Position numbers and translations under genes: made by a program. Positions 1-7,557 of a DNA stretch of 41,177 nt are shown one piece after another; within the stretch, counting starts at the first letter, position 1; every line of letters begins with the position of its first letter. The notes beneath the pieces are model-generated. The model was given only the letters and a program-made list of their open reading frames with translations. It was not told where the DNA came from and did no database searches. Origin of the DNA: Euzebya sp051004735 (lineage in GTDB: Bacteria > Actinomycetota > Nitriliruptoria > Euzebyales > Euzebyaceae); assembly GCA_051004735.1 (NCBI GenBank), contig JBPCKA010000030.1:1-41177 (forward strand), in the 5' to 3' direction.

Positions 1-59
1 GCACGGGACTTGATCTTCTGTTGGGTTTGGCCGGGACCCGCTGGGGCAAGGACAGGCAG

Positions 60-293
60 ATGAGCGATGACCTACAGCCAGAGCGCCCGGCCGACGAAGA
101 CGTCGACGCCCCCTATCCCGACTCCGATCAGCAGGAAGGTGTCCATCTGCTGGCCAACGAGGCGGGGGAGAGGCTGACCGCCGAGGGGTTCACCGAAGAG
201 CAGATCTTTGAGTGGGCCACGGCCTATGTGAATCAAGAGGGCACAGGCACGGTGGATGGTCTGATCGACTTCATCCGCCAGCAGGAAGCCTGA
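60..293 (+). CDS. Small acidic conserved hypothetical protein (77 aa)
   Basis: I do not recognise a named family. The first third is an acidic, Pro/Asp-rich, probably disordered segment. The second half (about residues 38-77) looks like a compact helical domain with alternating hydrophobic residues around FTEEQIFEWATAYV and LIDFIRQQ. The ATG at 60 is preferred to an upstream in-frame start at 21 because an AAGGA sequence lies about 8 nt before it and the extra residues look like leader translation. There is no signal peptide or membrane segment. It is convergent with the aldolase gene, with only 7 nt between their ends. Function unknown. Confidence 0.6.
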   Translation: MSDDLQPERPADEDVDAPYPDSDQQEGVHLLANEAGERLTAEGFTEEQIFEWATAYVNQEGTGTVDGLIDFIRQQEA

Positions 294-300
294 CGCGGAA

Positions 301-1365
301 TCAGCCCACGGACTCCCAGTCGCTGATGGCCGCGAGCATGGCCTCCACGTCCTGCGGCGTGGTGGTGAAAGCGCACACGAAGCGGGCCAGCACATCATTG
401 CGCTCCAGCGGCTCTTCACCCGGACCCTCTCCTGGCCACTCAAAGAATTCCGCGCCTGCTGCCTGCAGGTGATCGAACAGCGCCTGGGGCATGACCGGGA
501 AGACCTCGTTGGCTTGGGTCGGTAGCGGCATCGCGATGTGGGGGATCGCGGCCAGCCCCTCGGCCAGCTTGCGGGCCATGGCGTTCGCGTGCCGGGCGGT
601 GTCAAGCCACAGGTCCTGCGCCAGGTAGGCCTCCAGTTGGGCACCCAGGTAGCGGCCCTTGCTCAACAGTTGCGCCGCACGCATTCGACGATGGTCAAAC
701 CCGTCTGCCAATTCGGAGGTGAACAGCATGACGACCTCAAGGGCCATCGCACCGTTCTTGGTGCCGCCGAAGGACAGCGCATCCACCCCTGCCTGCCACG
801 TCATCTGCGCCGGGGTGCAGTCAAGCGCCACCAGGGCGTTTGCGAACCGCGCTCCGTCCATGTGCAGGCGCATCCCGTTGCTGTGCACCAGATCTGCCAG
901 GTCCCGTATCTCCTGCAGTGAGTAGATTGTCCCCAACTCGCTGGCCTGGGTGATCGATAGGGCCGCCGGCCGCGGATCATGCTCGCCCCGGATGAAGCCG
1001 TCCAGGCAGCGCTGCACCCCCGCCGGTGTGATCTTACCGCCGGGTTCGTGCAGACCCATCAGCTTGGCCCCACCGGTGAACAGCTCGGGAGCCCCGCATT
1101 CATCCACCATGATGTGGGCCTCGGCGTGGCACAGGACCGCCCCGAACGGTGGCGTCATGGTCGACAGGCAAAGCGAGTTGGCAGCGGTGCCCGTCAGGAC
1201 CAGGTAGGCGTGCAGATCGGTGTCAAATACCCGGGCCAACTCGGCGACGCCCCGTGCCGTGTGGTCATCGGCGCCATATGAGGCCTGCGCGCCGGTGTTG
1301 GCCGCGGCGATGGCGTCCATGATCCTCGGGTGGACCCCGACGACGTTGTCGCTGGCAAAGTTCAC
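301..1365 (-). CDS. ltaE: Low-specificity L-threonine aldolase (PLP-dependent)
   Basis: Fold-type I PLP enzyme predicted to split L-threonine or L-allo-threonine to glycine and acetaldehyde. The N-terminus VNFASDN is typical of the family. The cofactor-binding segment HMDGARF (Asp170) and the Schiff-base lysine in FGGTKNGAM (Lys203) are present, and the length of 354 aa is normal. I chose GTG at 1365 because a GAGGAG lies upstream (about 11 nt, a little far) and the family normally starts just before this NFASDN motif. An in-frame ATG at 1404 would add 13 residues with no family resemblance. It is a single gene, convergent with the small protein to its left. The beta-eliminating-lyase family also includes related aldolases, so exact substrate preference is inferred. 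Confidence 0.88.
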   Translation of the reverse strand: MNFASDNVVGVHPRIMDAIAAANTGAQASYGADDHTARGVAELARVFDTDLHAYLVLTGTAANSLCLSTMTPPFGAVLCHAEAHIMVDECGAPELFTGGAKLMGLHEPGGKITPAGVQRCLDGFIRGEHDPRPAALSITQASELGTIYSLQEIRDLADLVHSNGMRLHMDGARFANALVALDCTPAQMTWQAGVDALSFGGTKNGAMALEVVMLFTSELADGFDHRRMRAAQLLSKGRYLGAQLEAYLAQDLWLDTARHANAMARKLAEGLAAIPHIAMPLPTQANEVFPVMPQALFDHLQAAGAEFFEWPGEGPGEEPLERNDVLARFVCAFTTTPQDVEAMLAAISDWESVG

Positions 1366-1419
1366 GGACTCTGTGTCTCCTCTTGGCGGTGATCGCGGGT
1401 CCATCCCGCGCGCGGGAGC

Positions 1420-2446
1420 CTACGATCCTGCCGCACGTCCGCCAGATCGGCCCGTCTCGCCTAACCGGCAATCGGTGGCACCACGACCGCTCGCGGCCAG
1501 CTGGACACTGGGGCTGGTTGGGCGCGTCCACCCCCACCGCGAGGTGTGTCGGTGGTTAGACCTGGGCGGTTCACGTACCGACACAGACTTGGTGGCAGGA
1601 GCCGCCCGGAAGGACCGGGTTCGCGACCGACCCTGGGCGTCACGTTGAGGACCCAGCCGGGCCATCGTCCCCACCGCCTGGGCCAGCAGCGAGGCGACCA
1701 ACAAATCGACGGCGTCCAGGTCGGCGCGGTGACCGAACACCGTGGACCATCCGGCCGTCTTGAAATTCACCGCGTTGCAGCGGCTGGCGTCGGCAACCGA
1801 CGCGACCAGCATGGCCTTGGCGTCCAGGTAGGGATCGTTCAGCAGGATCCGCCGGACACCAGTCGGATCCACCCCGGGATCAGAGCCCAATTGCGCCTCA
1901 TCGATGGCATGTCGGGTGATCAGCTGATGAGCCTTGGCCGTCAGCGCTTCGGCCTCGGCGTCGAAGCCGGTCGACTCGGCCTTGCGGAGCAATGCCCGCA
2001 CCTTGCCCAGCATCTGTCCGTTCAGACCGGCCGGGATTGCCTCGTCCCGCTGGGACACCGCCGGCGGGACAGACACCAGCCGCATGATCAGGCCGAGCAC
2101 GTCGATGGCCTGGGGCAACGTGGCCAACCTGACCGGTTGGGTGGCCACGTCATCAGCGACCTGGTCCACCTGGGCCCGCCACGCGGCCGACCGGGCCGAC
2201 CCGGCCGTTGCCTGTTCCCGCACTACTGCCTCAGCGCTTATGGCGGCATGAACGCCCCCCTAGGTGCGCGCCGGGCCCCGGCTCCATCGAGGCGGCCGTC
2301 CACACGTCCATGTCCAGTCCGGCAGCATGGCCACTGGCGCATTCTTGACACGTGCACGACTCGGTCGCGGGCCGTCTGGCCCGAGGCCGCCGGGCCTGCT
2401 GTTGCCGCTTCTTTCTGGAACGACGCTGCTGGTTGTTCTTTCCCAT
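1420..2446 (-). pseudogene. DUF2786-family protein, frameshifted and C-terminally truncated
   Basis: The reading starts at ATG 2446 with a very basic N-terminus (MGKNNQQRRSRKKRQQQ), typical of actinobacterial DUF2786 proteins. It runs through a Cys-containing stretch and then leaves frame at a six-C run at 2255-2260 (plus-strand coordinates). Removing one base joins it to the long frame ending at 1420. That frame contains the DUF2786 core: a KVRALLRKAEST segment, a helix with AHQLITRHAIDEAQL, and a downstream RTRSFR motif. After RTRSFR the sequence no longer resembles the family, and roughly the last 80-100 residues seem lost or scrambled. The homopolymer shift could be a sequencing error; the C-terminal loss looks real. 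Function of the family is unknown. Confidence 0.6.
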
Positions 2447-2506
2447 GTCGGTATGGTGCCTGGACCCCAGTGACATCCCACCCAAGCCAGTCGCGTCGAT
2501 TCGCCT

Positions 2507-2525
2507 TGTGCTACGATGTAGCACA
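2507..2525. promoter_or_regulatory. Palindromic operator and -10 overlapping the antitoxin start
   Basis: TGTGCTA (2507-2513) and TAGCACA (2519-2525) form a perfect 7-bp inverted repeat with a 5-bp spacer. The last A is the first base of the antitoxin ATG. A -10-like TACGAT lies at 2512-2517 inside the palindrome, 7 nt before the ATG, so the transcript is probably leaderless. Autorepression by the antitoxin or the toxin-antitoxin complex is the normal arrangement for these modules and is inferred here. Confidence 0.72.
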
Positions 2526-2794
2526 TGCCAGATGAAGGGATCCGTTCGCTCAAGCAGAACGCGTCCGCGGTCGTCGCCAGGGCTGCTGCGGGCGAAGTCG
2601 TGACGATCACGGATCGTGGCCGCCCGGTCGCCCTCCTGACCCCAATCCCTGCGAGCCGACTACAGACCATCCTCGCCGCCGGTTGGGCGCGCCCGCCCAA
2701 GACCCGACTCGCCGACCTGTCACCTCCTGAGCCCGGCGGGGGTCTTCCGCTGTCCAGGGTCCTGGTCCGGATGCGAGAAGACGAACGTGCCTGA
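2525..2794 (+). CDS. Phd/YefM-family antitoxin
   Basis: An 89-aa antitoxin of a type II toxin-antitoxin pair. The N-terminal half has the Phd/YefM pattern: a conserved start followed by SLKQNASAVVARAAAGE, then ITDRGRPVALLTPI. This fold dimerises and binds the operator. The C-terminal half is Pro/Arg-rich and is the usual toxin-wrapping tail. The gene ends 2 nt before the toxin GTG, so the two are co-transcribed. The palindrome over its start codon supports autoregulation. Confidence 0.85.
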   Translation: MPDEGIRSLKQNASAVVARAAAGEVVTITDRGRPVALLTPIPASRLQTILAAGWARPPKTRLADLSPPEPGGGLPLSRVLVRMREDERA

Positions 2795-2796
2795 CC

Positions 2797-3204
2797 GTGG
2801 CCGACTACTTCGACACCTCAGCTCTGGTCAAGCTGGTCATAGCCGAACCGGAGACTTACGCACTACGGACCTGGATCGCCGATCGTGGTGATGTGCCGGC
2901 CGCGACCTCAGACTTGGCCCGCACAGAACTACTCCGTGCGGTTCGACGAGGCGCACCGGAACTCGTGGGTCGGGCCCGCGAGGTGTTGGAGAGCCTGACG
3001 ATCCTGGCGCTCCGGCCAGCGCTGTTCATGACGGCTGGTCGCTTGGATCCGGCGGAGTTACGTTCGCTTGATGCCCTGCACCTCGCGTCGGCTCTCGACC
3101 TGGGTGATGACCTCGACTACGTAGTGACCTATGACGACCGACTTGCAGCTGTTGCCCACTTGCACGGACTGGCCGTTGCCCACCCCGGTGTCGACGACGG
3201 CTGA
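2797..3204 (+). CDS. vapC: VapC-type PIN-domain ribonuclease toxin
   Basis: A 135-aa PIN-domain protein. The acidic residues that bind the metal in PIN nucleases are visible: Asp6 in YFDTSALVKL, Glu44 in ARTELLRAV, Asp92 in LDALHLASAL and Asp113/114 in TYDDRL. The length is normal and the gene appears intact. It starts at GTG 2797, 2 nt after the antitoxin stop codon. Family members cut RNA, often tRNA or rRNA; the target here cannot be read from sequence. Confidence 0.9.
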   Translation: MADYFDTSALVKLVIAEPETYALRTWIADRGDVPAATSDLARTELLRAVRRGAPELVGRAREVLESLTILALRPALFMTAGRLDPAELRSLDALHLASALDLGDDLDYVVTYDDRLAAVAHLHGLAVAHPGVDDG

Positions 3205-3275
3205 CCCGGTCATGTGGAAGAACTGCCTCCTCGCCAACCGATCGCCCGCAGGAGAATGCGCGCTGACGCCGAGGT

Positions 3276-3579
3276 CTACTCCTCGACTGGTTCGAGGGTG
3301 ACAGTGCCGTCGTCGGCGACGGACCAGCCGGTGTTGTGTGCGATCTCCCAGATGAGGCCAGCTCGATCAAGGACGTAGGCGTGGTAACCACCGAACTCTG
3401 CGCGCTGGGGTTCTTTCAGCACCGTCCCGCCAGCCTCGAGCATCTCCTCGATGAGGGTGGCGACATCACCTTCGCTAGACGTGCAGGATCGGTTCCCACC
3501 CCAGCGATGTCACATAGAACTCGGTCGCCGTGTCGACGTCGTCGACACGCGCGGTGATGATGTCTACTCGTTGGTCCAT
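3276..3579 (-). pseudogene. Glyoxalase/VOC-family protein remnant with internal deletion
   Basis: From ATG 3579 the minus strand encodes a clear VOC N-terminus (MDQRVDIITARVDD, then FYVTSLGWEPILHV) that runs straight into a TAG. The C-terminal half resumes in another frame as EMLEAGGTVLKEPQRAEFGG, then LIWEIAHNTGWSVADDGT, ending at 3276. About 40 residues of the middle of a 125-130-aa glyoxalase are missing. This is a real internal deletion with frameshift, not a single-base error. No function is expected. Confidence 0.75.
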
Positions 3580-3588
3580 GCAACGATG

Positions 3589-3896
3589 CTAAGGGCCGGC
3601 GGGCAAATAGCGGACCGCGGTTGGGTTTGCGTCGTACGCATCCCGCGGTTGGGCCGTGGCAACGACGGTGCACCCGATTCCACCCAGGCGTGTTCGTTTG
3701 TGGACCGCATCGTCGGGTGTGACGCACGCCGTGGGAGATGCCCTCCAGTGACCGGCGGCGCAGGTGTTCTCGGGCAGAACCGTGTTATTGCATGGCTTTC
3801 CGGTGCCGGTCGGCTTGTTGCATCGCTTCGCCGTAGCCGACAAGGCGGCCAGAGCGGGGGCACTGATGCAGCGGTCGGGGACTTCTTGCGGGTCAC
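3589..3896 (-). pseudogene. Small Cys-rich (zinc-ribbon-like) protein, frameshifted
   Basis: A GTG at 3896 overlaps the stop codon of the XRE gene by 4 nt (GTGA) and begins MTRKKSPTAASVPP. The reading then needs one extra base at the five-G run at 3856-3860 (plus strand) to continue as ALAALSATAKRC. The rest has spaced cysteines in RCNKPTGTGKPCNNTV and CAAGHW, a C-x7-C-x9-C-x3-H pattern that suggests a small zinc-binding fold. The tight coupling to the XRE regulator suggests a two-gene unit. The C-terminal third is less convincing and may be out-of-frame. Either a decayed gene or a sequencing error at the homopolymer. Confidence 0.42.
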
Positions 3897-4147
3897 CAGT
3901 CCTGCTCCTCATCCGCAGCGGCTTTGGGAGTCAGGGTGATCTCGTAACCGAGCGTGGAAATCGCGGCCATGAGGCGTCGCAGGGCGATGGTCGGTTCATC
4001 GCCTTCGAGACCCGACAGGTAGGTGCGGTTCAGACCGGACCATTCGGCCAACTCCGCCTGCGTCCAGCCGAACTCAGCACGCAGGTCGGCCAGTGCGGGG
4101 CCGAAACTCGCAGGATCAGAGACCCGATAGGGACTTCGCGCTGCCAC
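3893..4147 (-). CDS. XRE/HipB-like helix-turn-helix transcriptional regulator
   Basis: An 84-aa DNA-binding protein. Residues about 15-70 form a Cro/CI-type domain: FGPALADLRAEFGWTQAELA, then LNRTYLSGLEGDEP with the recognition helix, followed by a C-terminal beta-strand-like YEITLTPK as in HipB. GTG 4147 is chosen over a TTG at 4153 because AGAGG lies 6 nt upstream. Two identical 16-bp palindromes lie upstream and are the obvious binding sites. HipB genes normally precede hipA, but here the next gene is a small Cys-rich frame and no hipA kinase is present. Confidence 0.82.
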   Translation of the reverse strand: MAARSPYRVSDPASFGPALADLRAEFGWTQAELAEWSGLNRTYLSGLEGDEPTIALRRLMAAISTLGYEITLTPKAAADEEQDW

Positions 4148-4161
4148 GACCAACCTCTAAT

Positions 4162-4177
4162 GTCCGCTTTTGCGGAC
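4162..4177. promoter_or_regulatory. Operator 1, GTCCGC-N4-GCGGAC palindrome
   Basis: GTCCGC (4162-4167), TTTT, GCGGAC (4172-4177) is a perfect inverted repeat 15 nt upstream of the XRE start codon on the minus strand. An identical pair of arms recurs at 4233-4248. Binding by the adjacent XRE protein is inferred. Confidence 0.7.
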
Positions 4178-4232
4178 GAACCACCGTTGGTCTGTGTCTG
4201 TAATTCGGACATAGTGAGTTGATCCCCTGCTG

Positions 4233-4248
4233 GTCCGCATTTGCGGAC
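4233..4248. promoter_or_regulatory. Operator 2, same palindrome repeated
   Basis: GTCCGC (4233-4238), ATTT, GCGGAC (4243-4248) repeats the arms and the 4-bp spacing of operator 1. The centres are 71 bp apart. A half-site-like TCGGAC lies between them near 4205-4210. Two identical sites at this distance fit cooperative or looped repression. The tad operon ends about 33 bp to the right, in the same orientation. Confidence 0.68.
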
Positions 4249-4280
4249 TGAAGTCTGGGGTGAGCCGACTGTCGGGCGGT

Positions 4281-4724
4281 CTAGGGTCCCGCGGGCGTAG
4301 CCGACGCGTGGCCGGTCACGCGGATGGGAACGGTCGTTGCCCCCACCAACCGGAGGAAGAGGAAGTCCGACACTCCCTCCACCGTCACCGAGACCAACTC
4401 AGCCGAGGCCGTCGCCGACCGGGCCGTGACGTCCGCGATCGCCGGGTGGGTGTCGACGGCCTCCAGCGCGCGGCGCTGGGCCTCGGCTGGGTCTAGCCGC
4501 ACCTGCTGGTCCACTGCCCGCGAGTCGTCCTCCGACAGTGCGGTGGCGCCCGCAGCGGCGGCCTCATCGGCGATTGCGGCGATCCGACCGCGAGCAGCCA
4601 GGGCTGCCCAGAGGTCCACGCTAAGACCGCCAAGCAGCAGGACCAACAACGGCACGACCATCAACCAGGCGGTGATCGACCCGCGCTGATCGGCGACGCC
4701 CGACTGACCGAACACCCCCGTCAT
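4281..4724 (-). CDS. TadG/TadE-like pilus-associated membrane protein
   Basis: A 147-aa last gene of the Tad operon. An N-terminal segment around residue 15 (QRGSITAWLMVVPLLVLLLG) joins a prepilin-like Gly cleavage motif to a single membrane helix. The Glu normally at +5 is replaced by Trp. The rest is a soluble extracytoplasmic domain rich in Ala and Val. In actinobacteria such proteins are minor pseudopilins or anchors of the Flp pilus. It overlaps the preceding gene by 4 nt, so it is translationally coupled. Confidence 0.72.
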   Translation of the reverse strand: MTGVFGQSGVADQRGSITAWLMVVPLLVLLLGGLSVDLWAALAARGRIAAIADEAAAAGATALSEDDSRAVDQQVRLDPAEAQRRALEAVDTHPAIADVTARSATASAELVSVTVEGVSDFLFLRLVGATTVPIRVTGHASATPAGP

Positions 4725-5146
4725 GGACGACTGCGATAGGGGTTCAACCGCCGACTGTGGGTCGCCTCAAGCGTGGGCCCGTCCACCTGGCCCAGCAGAG
4801 GCAACGACACCGATATCCCGCTGATCTGCACGGAGGCCCTGACCACGCCGTCACGGTCGTCGGCGCCATCTTGTGACACATCCACCCGCATCCTCATGTC
4901 GCCCGGGTCCACTCCCCGGTCGTCGAGAATCATGGCGGCGGAACCCTCGGCCGCCGTGATCACCCCCGGATCCTCCGGCGCCAACGCGATGATCCGCGTC
5001 ACTTCCCTGGCAGCGGCGGCGGCGGCTTCATGGCGGGCAGCCCAGGCCGGCAGTACCCCCATCAACAGCATCACCGGCACGATTAGCACCGCGATCCCTA
5101 TCACCCACTCGGCGGTGACAAAGCCCGACTGTTGCCGACTACTCAT
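4721..5146 (-). CDS. TadE-family minor pseudopilin
   Basis: A 141-aa protein with an N-terminal SGFVTAEW prepilin-like site (Gly, with Glu at +5). A hydrophobic helix follows at about residues 13-33 (IAVLIVPVMLLMGVLPAWA), then an Ala-rich helix and a beta-rich domain. This is the TadE layout. It lies between two other pseudopilin-like genes with overlapping or nearly touching ends, so it belongs to the same transcript. Confidence 0.75.
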   Translation of the reverse strand: MSSRQQSGFVTAEWVIGIAVLIVPVMLLMGVLPAWAARHEAAAAAAREVTRIIALAPEDPGVITAAEGSAAMILDDRGVDPGDMRMRVDVSQDGADDRDGVVRASVQISGISVSLPLLGQVDGPTLEATHSRRLNPYRSRP

Positions 5147-5149
5147 TGC

Positions 5150-5536
5150 TCACGGCCCCCCACCTGCAGAGGTCACCAACGCCCGAACGGACACGGTCTG
5201 GGTCGGCAACACCGGTAGCCACGGGCGAAATGTTGCCTGCATGCTGGCCAAAGTTTGTCCTGGCGCAACCGTGCACCCGGCCTGGTCGACCGAGGCTGCC
5301 ATCGCACCCAGACCCCGGGTCACCACGTCGCTGGCTCGTTGAACGCAGAACTCGGCACTCCCCACGGCAGTTCCTTGACGAGCCCCTTCCTCGATCGCGG
5401 CCTGCATGACTCCCCGCGCGTAGTGGATGACGAGCACGTTGGCAAACATCACCAACAGCACCATGGTCAGGCCGACTGCCCCGACGAAGGCCGGGGTGAC
5501 ATACCCCTCCTCGACCGCCGCAGGCAGGACGGTCAC
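5150..5536 (-). CDS. TadE-like minor pseudopilin
   Basis: A 128-aa protein. The N-terminus EEGYVTPAFVGAVGLTMVLL has the Gly-plus-hydrophobic-helix form of pseudopilins but lacks Glu at +5. The helix is followed by a conserved-looking HYARGVMQAAIEEGARQG, typical of TadE proteins. Two cysteines (in EFCVQR and AGCTVA) could form a disulphide in the exported domain. It starts at GTG 5536, overlapping the flp stop codon by 4 nt. Confidence 0.72.
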   Translation of the reverse strand: MTVLPAAVEEGYVTPAFVGAVGLTMVLLVMFANVLVIHYARGVMQAAIEEGARQGTAVGSAEFCVQRASDVVTRGLGAMAASVDQAGCTVAPGQTLASMQATFRPWLPVLPTQTVSVRALVTSAGGGP

Positions 5537-5724
5537 TGGATCAACTCACCACGAATCCAGTCGACCACGTCGGTGCCCAGGACTCTCAAACCTCCCCAGA
5601 TGACGACCAGCGCGCCGACAGCAAGTGCGGCGTTGGCCAGCAGCTCTGCGGTGGAGTAGCCGGACTCGGCGGCAAGTCGGGCGCGGAACACCGACACCGT
5701 GTGAACCATCGCGATCAGGAACAT
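5533..5724 (-). CDS. Flp/Tad major pilin-like protein
   Basis: A 63-aa small pilin. ESG-YSTAELL has the type IVb prepilin pattern with a Gly cleavage site and Glu at +5. One hydrophobic helix follows (ANAALAVGALVVIW) and then a short C-terminus. AAGGAG lies 9 nt before the ATG. It sits 28 nt after tadC, the only non-overlapping junction in the upstream part of the operon, which may allow separate translation to give high pilin dose. No prepilin peptidase gene is in the window, so processing must rely on one elsewhere. Confidence 0.75.
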   Translation of the reverse strand: MFLIAMVHTVSVFRARLAAESGYSTAELLANAALAVGALVVIWGGLRVLGTDVVDWIRGELIQ

Positions 5725-5752
5725 GGCGATCTTCTCCTTGTTGTGGGACCGC

Positions 5753-6676
5753 TCACAACCCCAGCACCAAACCGGGGAGTGGAGCAGCGATGAACAGCAT
5801 CATGAGAGGCGCTAACAGACCGATGGTCGGCAACAGAATCGTGGCCCGTCTCCTGGTGGAGTCACGCCGCAGACGTTGCAGTTGTGACTGTCGTGCTTCA
5901 CCGGCCAGTCGCAACAACTCCGGCGCGGTGTCCAACCCGTGGCGGATCGCGGCAGCCAACAATCGGTGAACGCGAGCGGATTCGGGCTCTGGAGTCGTGA
6001 TGGCCGCGGCGTCCAGAGCCTGGTCCAGTGGGCGGCCCGCACGGTGCTGAGCCAGGGCCTCGGAGAGTTCCTGGACCAGCACACCGGTGGTGCGAGATAC
6101 CGTCTGCGACAGCGCTGCGACGACTGACCCGTTTGCCCGCAGTCGCAGAGCCAGCAGTTGGCAGACAGCCGGGATCTCCGCCCGCAGGGCCGCGCGACGG
6201 TCCTGGATGGCGCGGTCAAGCGCAGCGGTCGGACGTAATGCTCCCGCCGCTGCCCCCAAGGCTGATAGTGCCACCACTCCCAGTGGTGCCAACCCCACCG
6301 CTGCCCCCAGGCCCAGCGCGGCCGCACCCCAGAGCAGTCCGGCGAACAGTTGGCGTGCGCGATGTTCAGCCACGATCCTGTCTGCCGCCACGCTGTACCG
6401 GCCGGATTGCACCAGCCGGGTCTGTAGGACCGTGTCGATCGTCCCGCCGGGCATCAGGGTGATGACCAGGTCTGCCCAACCTGCGCGTGCGGCTGAGGAG
6501 GTCGGGGTTCCCACGGGGACGGCGGGAACGGGTCGACCCAGCCGGGACAGCGACGCTGCCGCATACGGTCGGACACGCCCGGCAAGTCGCCGCCGGGGCG
6601 GCCACAACTGGACGGCCAAGGACACGACGAACACGCCGGTCGACGCGATGGCCAGCAGTGTCAACAGACCGCTCAT
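5753..6676 (-). CDS. tadC: TadC, Tad pilus inner-membrane platform protein
   Basis: A 307-aa type II secretion F-domain protein. It has an N-terminal TM (LLTLLAIASTGVFVVSLAV), a pair of hydrophobic segments around residues 110-150, a conserved cytoplasmic helical region with EIPAVCQLLALRLRANGS, and a C-terminal TM (ILLPTIGLLAPLMMLFI). This is the standard TadC layout. It forms the platform with TadB that the TadA ATPase drives. ATG 6676 overlaps the tadB stop by 4 nt. Confidence 0.86.
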   Translation of the reverse strand: MSGLLTLLAIASTGVFVVSLAVQLWPPRRRLAGRVRPYAAASLSRLGRPVPAVPVGTPTSSAARAGWADLVITLMPGGTIDTVLQTRLVQSGRYSVAADRIVAEHRARQLFAGLLWGAAALGLGAAVGLAPLGVVALSALGAAAGALRPTAALDRAIQDRRAALRAEIPAVCQLLALRLRANGSVVAALSQTVSRTTGVLVQELSEALAQHRAGRPLDQALDAAAITTPEPESARVHRLLAAAIRHGLDTAPELLRLAGEARQSQLQRLRRDSTRRRATILLPTIGLLAPLMMLFIAAPLPGLVLGL

Positions 6677-7557
6677 CGCCTGACCTCCGGGGACGTCAGC
6701 AGCACCCGGGGTTCGGGCGTGGCTCCAGACAGCCGTGTGGCCAGGGCAATCCCGGCAAGGCTCAGCACGGCGCCGATGGCGATCACGATCGTCCCCGACG
6801 GCTGGGTGTAGAAGGACTGAAAGGGTCCCGGTTGGGCAGTCAGCATGGCCAGGACGACCCAGGGCAGCGCAAAGACAATCCTGGCGTTCAACTTGCCTTC
6901 AAGCGCCAGCGTCTCGGTCTCCTCGGCAGCGGCGACCTCCGCTGAGACCGCATCGGCCAGGTCGTCGATGACATCAAGCACGATACGGCCGCCCTCTGTG
7001 TGGGCCAGTTCCAACACCTCCACGATGCGGTCGGTGACCGGGTCAGCCAACAGATCTCTGACGGCGTGGAGGGCCGGGACCAATCCGACGGTCTGGATCC
7101 GCGCGGTCAGGCCGGTCAGCGGTGCCGCCAGCGCTGCGGGACCGTTGACGGACACGTCGATCAGCGCGTGGCTCAGCGGACGCCCGGCCCTGACGTTGCC
7201 GCTTATCTGGGCCAGCGCATCCGGCCAGGCCTGCCGGATCAGGCGCAGGCGCTGTTGGGCTTTGCGGCGCAGCACCACGATCGGCGTCGCTCCACACAAC
7301 GCGGCTGGCACGATTGCCAGGACCGCCACCGGGGTGATCGAGGCGATGAGCGCTCCGGCCGCGATGCCCGACAGCACGCTGGCCGCAAGGATCTGGCCGG
7401 CAGTGCGATCGGTGCCGGATTGACTCACCAACTCCTCCAACCGTCCGCTACGGCGGTGTGACGAGCGCCGGACGCGCAGCGATGGCATCTGTCCCATCAC
7501 CGCAGCAACCGCCAAGCCTGCGCACAGGGCGGTGGACATGACAGCGACGGCGGTCAC
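6673..7557 (-). CDS. tadB: TadB, Tad pilus inner-membrane platform protein
   Basis: A 294-aa T2SF-domain protein, partner of TadC. The start is GTG 7557, which overlaps the tadA stop (GTGA). The same frame stays open upstream to 7761 but that part is antisense-like shadow of tadA. It has TM segments near the N-terminus (VAVMSTALCAGLAVAAVMG), two in the middle (ILAASVLSGIAAGALIASI and following), and two at the C-terminus. The cytoplasmic F domain includes RQAWPDALAQISGNVRAGRP. Confidence 0.86.
   Translation of the reverse strand: MTAVAVMSTALCAGLAVAAVMGQMPSLRVRRSSHRRSGRLEELVSQSGTDRTAGQILAASVLSGIAAGALIASITPVAVLAIVPAALCGATPIVVLRRKAQQRLRLIRQAWPDALAQISGNVRAGRPLSHALIDVSVNGPAALAAPLTGLTARIQTVGLVPALHAVRDLLADPVTDRIVEVLELAHTEGGRIVLDVIDDLADAVSAEVAAAEETETLALEGKLNARIVFALPWVVLAMLTAQPGPFQSFYTQPSGTIVIAIGAVLSLAGIALATRLSGATPEPRVLLTSPEVRR

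Noticed and set aside
1546..2535. Long plus-strand open frame of 329 codons
   Set aside because: It lies opposite the DUF2786 gene, whose protein sequence is recognisable; this frame is Arg/Pro/His-rich shadow.
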